Assembly (NCBI GenBank): GCA_015501595.1
Contig: JADNRX010000030.1
Span: forward strand, 1-64,000
Origin: Hymenopellis radicata
Taxonomy: Eukaryota; Basidiomycota; Agaricomycetes; Agaricales; Physalacriaceae
Direction: 5' to 3'
Length of the DNA: 64,000 nt
Position numbers and translations under genes: made by a program. Every line of letters starts with the position of its first letter. Position 1 is the stretch's first letter. Under the pieces are notes generated by a model. It had not been told where the DNA came from and searched no databases. It saw only the letters and a program-made list of their open reading frames with translations. Below, piece after piece: positions 61,378 to 64,000 of this stretch.

Positions 61378-62748
61378 ATGTCGACAGACATATCTGGTAA
61401 AGGCCTCTTGCTCAAGGCCGACCCTATTGCCGCGATATTTCGCGACGAAGTTGTCTCCTCTCTCAAAAAGTTGGATCGTAAACCGCGCTTGGTCGGAATA
61501 CTGGCCACCTCGTCTGCTCCGAGTCATCAGTACGCGGAATTCACACAAAAGCAATGCCTCCAGCTTGGCGTAGACTTCGTTTTGAAAAAGATTGGCGCCG
61601 CGATTTCGGAGGATTTGGCGGAAGGAGAAGGCGTTGAAGAGGCTATTGTAGATGCTAATGAAGACGATAATGTAGATGGTGTCATGGTGTGGTTTCTTTA
61701 GCTTATCCGTGCAAGATCTAACGTTGTAGCAGGTCTACTACCCCATCTTCGGAGTGCCTCAGGTTTGTACGCCACCTTGCCTGGTCCACTTTCATATCAA
61801 CTCGTTCCTCTAGGACCACTACCTCCAACAGGTATGCCACCCACCTAATTTACAAAATCGCTCCAACCTCTGGTAGATTCTCTCTCCTCAAAAGGACGTC
61901 GAAGGACTCCATGTCAAATTCCACTACAACCTCTACCACAAGTACGTGCTGAGGCCTTGTAGTTTTTCGCTCTCATCCAGCCTTAGCATCCGGTTCATTT
62001 CACCGCGTACGCTCGGTCCTGGATCCACGCCTGCATCTGCGCCAGATGCAGATACGCCTCCACCGAGCATGGTGAAATCCATCATTCCATGTACACCTCT
62101 TGCCATCGTAAAATGTCTCGAGCACGTCGGAGTTTACAACAAAATATTACCCTACGGCGACCGCGCGTACGGCAAAACGATAACAGTCATAAATCGGTAC
62201 GAAACTCATTTTACTCATCCATATACTCTGACATGACGCCGAGTCCTCAGTTCCGAAGTCGTAGGACGACCCTTGGCTGCTCTATTGGCGAATGATGGTG
62301 CAAGGGTGCTATCGGTAGACATTGACTCTATACAAGAATACACGAAACGTCCGAGGCAAGCCGAAACGCGCAGATATCTCCCACATCACATCGTACATCC
62401 ATCCAACTTGACGTTGCAAGAATGCCTCGCGATATCGGATGTGGTGGTATCCGCCGTTCCGAATGTAAATTACAAGGTCAAGACGGAATGGTTGAAGGAC
62501 GGCTGCGTGTGTCTGAACATTGCGGTGGAGAAAAACTTTGAAAAAGATGTGCGGGACAAGGTATGCGCCGCTGCCTTGGACCCGAGATGAATTAAACTGA
62601 CTGTATTCAGGCCTCACTTTACATACCTGCAGTCGGCAAGATGACTATAATGATGCTGTTGCGAAATCTGTATGTGTAATACTTCTTCGCCATCCGACTA
62701 ACCGACATCGAGGAATTTAGCCTTCGCCTGCAAGAGTACAAGGCGTAG
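61378..62748 (+). CDS. MTD1: NAD-dependent methylenetetrahydrofolate dehydrogenase
   Basis: Oxidises 5,10-methylene-THF to methenyl-THF in the cytosol, linking one-carbon and purine metabolism. The start MSTDISGKGLLLKADPIAAIFRDEV is typical. Then come SSAPSHQYAEFTQKQCLQLG, YYPIFGVPQDHYLQQ, a short exon LSPQKDVEGLHVKFHYNLYH and SIIPCTPLAIVKCLEHVGVYNK. The NAD part reads YGKTITVINRSEVVGRPLAALLANDGARV and SDVVVSAVPNVNYKVKTEWLKDG. The last exon after a GTAATA intron gives VLRLQEYKA and TAG 62746. About seven exons, roughly 350 residues. Confidence 0.93.
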
Positions 62749-62903
62749 TCATAGATTTTAGAGGAGAATCTACGCCGTAGCAGCATGAGCACCATGTATA
62801 TTATCTCCATATGAACAGGATTGAAACTGTTAATTTAGATGTTGAGTCACTATCTCTTACTCTAGAGCGTTGGGTGTATTGGATACAGGGTGGGCGGGGA
62901 GGA

Positions 62904-63798
62904 CTACCGAAAGTGTGCTTCGGTTATTTCGCTCAGTCGCGTGCTTTCGAGAGGGGTTGAAGTGCCCGAGGAAGGAAAGCTCGGTGTCACAGGAGTAGCC
63001 ATTCCAGATGCGTCGTTGGCCAAGAAACGGACGCGTTGGCGATGTAGCTGCGGCGGATGGTGAGCGTCCGGCACATTACGAGAATGAGATGATGTTATAC
63101 CTGAGGTGACTTTGGGATGAGAACGAAGACGAGAGCGGAGAGGTTGATGGCAAATAACCAAGGGTTATAATTGGTGTAATGTGTTGACGCCAAGAATCTG
63201 TGAAAAGTTGGGTGAATTGACAAATGGTGAGGACAACAAGACGGACAGCATAACGGGGACAGAGAAAAGCCACTTCTTGGCTGGTGTATATTGCGCGCCA
63301 TCGTCAATCTGTTCCCATAGGGTCAGATCGTCGTATGCACCTCCACGCAAGTCACCCTCGAAAGGCATTCCCGTAACCCAGTGGAACATGAGATATGAGA
63401 GCTATGGCGACATTGAGAGAAGGGCGCGTTATATAGGACCAATTCGCACCGCTAGATATATGAGATTCACTAGTGTCCAACTAATTTGTTGAGACATTCC
63501 CGGAATTGTGTCGATGATGACCTTGCCGACTAGTATCAGGACGACGTGGATGAGCCATGCTCCTGAGGTACCGTGAGCGGAGTCGCGAGGTTCGGGAGTC
63601 GACATGCGCACCTTTGGCATTGACCCAGTTGGCATTGATATTGACAAAGACGTTCTGGTCGAGTGCATCCTCCGCTGAGCGGTCGCCGACTTGCTCGACC
63701 TTGACAATACTACCGCTGCGGCCGCGCACTCGCATAGTCGAGGACTTTGAGAGATCCAATGCCGGCAGTGTGATGGACGGGGGGCGATTCATGGTCAA
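62904..63798 (-). CDS. ORM1: ORM/ORMDL sphingolipid regulator
   Basis: Orm proteins bind and hold back serine palmitoyltransferase in the ER. The N-terminus (MTMNRPPSITLPALDLSKSS; the second Met at 63792 is equally possible) is phospho-site rich. The core is unmistakable: NINANWVNAKGAWLIHVVLILVGKVIIDTIPGM, SQQISWTLVNLIYLALSYLM, FHWVTGMPFEGDLRGGAYDDL and TPAKKWLFSVPVMLFLASTH. YTNYNPWLFAINLSALVFVLIPKSPQ completes it. The tail has a Ser/Thr-rich stretch (TPVTPSFPSSGTSTPLESTR) longer than in yeast. Four or five exons; ends at TAG 62904. Confidence 0.95.
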
Positions 63799-64000
63799 GA
63801 GAGAAAGAGGAACCTCTTGCCACTTGGGGTGGTAAGGGTAAGTAAGGGACAGCCTTGCCGCTCTTCCGGCTTTAGTCCGTTTCGGTAAGTCACAGTGCTT
63901 AGTGAATCACTACAACTACTACTTGACACTCGACGACCTTTAACACTTGGAGTCAGACTGTTGCCGTCCAAGGATACCGTCCCCGACGACGCGCCCAGAA
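63799..64000. other. ORM upstream region
   Basis: Promoter side of ORM to the window edge; no other feature seen. Confidence 0.4.

Overview
The window is nuclear DNA of a filamentous basidiomycete, most likely an Agaricomycete. The genes are dense, on both strands, and cut by many introns of about 45-70 nt with GT...AG ends and CTRAY-like branch points. The gene content fits: CE16 acetylesterases, a DUF6699-type protein, F-box/LRR proteins without close relatives, a small secreted protein, and intron-bearing tRNA genes. No prokaryotic features, operons or CRISPR arrays are present.

Layout. 1-3357: two tandem GDSL (CE16) esterase genes, the first cut by the window edge and decayed. 3508-7183: KRE33/NAT10 rRNA cytidine acetyltransferase (-). 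7370-8932: F-box protein (-). 9139-13212: importin-13/Kap122 (+). 13776-14732: DUF6699-like (+). 15226-16474: secreted nucleoside hydrolase with a frameshift (+). 16513-18809: mitochondrial D-lactate dehydrogenase (-). 19108-20784: CSN12/PCID2 (+). 20949-21620: URA5 (-). 22720-23362: small secreted protein (+). 23624-24881: SAM methyltransferase-like (-). 25791-27630: MFS transporter (-). 28583-29743: alpha/beta hydrolase (+). 31000-34024: MET17 (+), whose fourth intron holds a 1.36-kb TA-flanked transposon. 34222-35698: tRNA-Pro, tRNA-Ser and two hAT-type MITEs. 35780-39646: LYS2 (-). 40062-40895: aldo-keto reductase (+). 40980-41714: a MITE and tRNA-Arg(ACG). 41822-49125: CLPTM1, PIG-F/GPI11, F-box and MRH-receptor genes, all +. 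49889-52995: OPT transporter (+). 53258-54396: stacked MITEs and tRNA-Arg(TCT). 54611-60429: CorA/Mnr2 Mg transporter and ITC1/WAC-DDT chromatin subunit, both -. 61043: second tRNA-Arg(TCT). 61378-62748: MTD1 (+). 62904-63798: ORM (-).

Three observations stand out. (1) Both CE16 copies appear to need a conserved two-nucleotide exon (TA) between two normal-sized introns; it rebuilds the same Tyr codon in each copy. (2) MITEs with TAGGG ends and perfect 8-bp target duplications sit 45-57 bp past the 3' ends of tRNA genes in three independent insertions, and a further MITE stack abuts another tRNA. (3) A Tc1/mariner-like element entered the TA of a MET17 3' splice site, and the TA duplication rebuilt the splice acceptor. 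All gene structures were read by eye from sequence and family knowledge; exact exon ends, especially 5' exons, are tentative.
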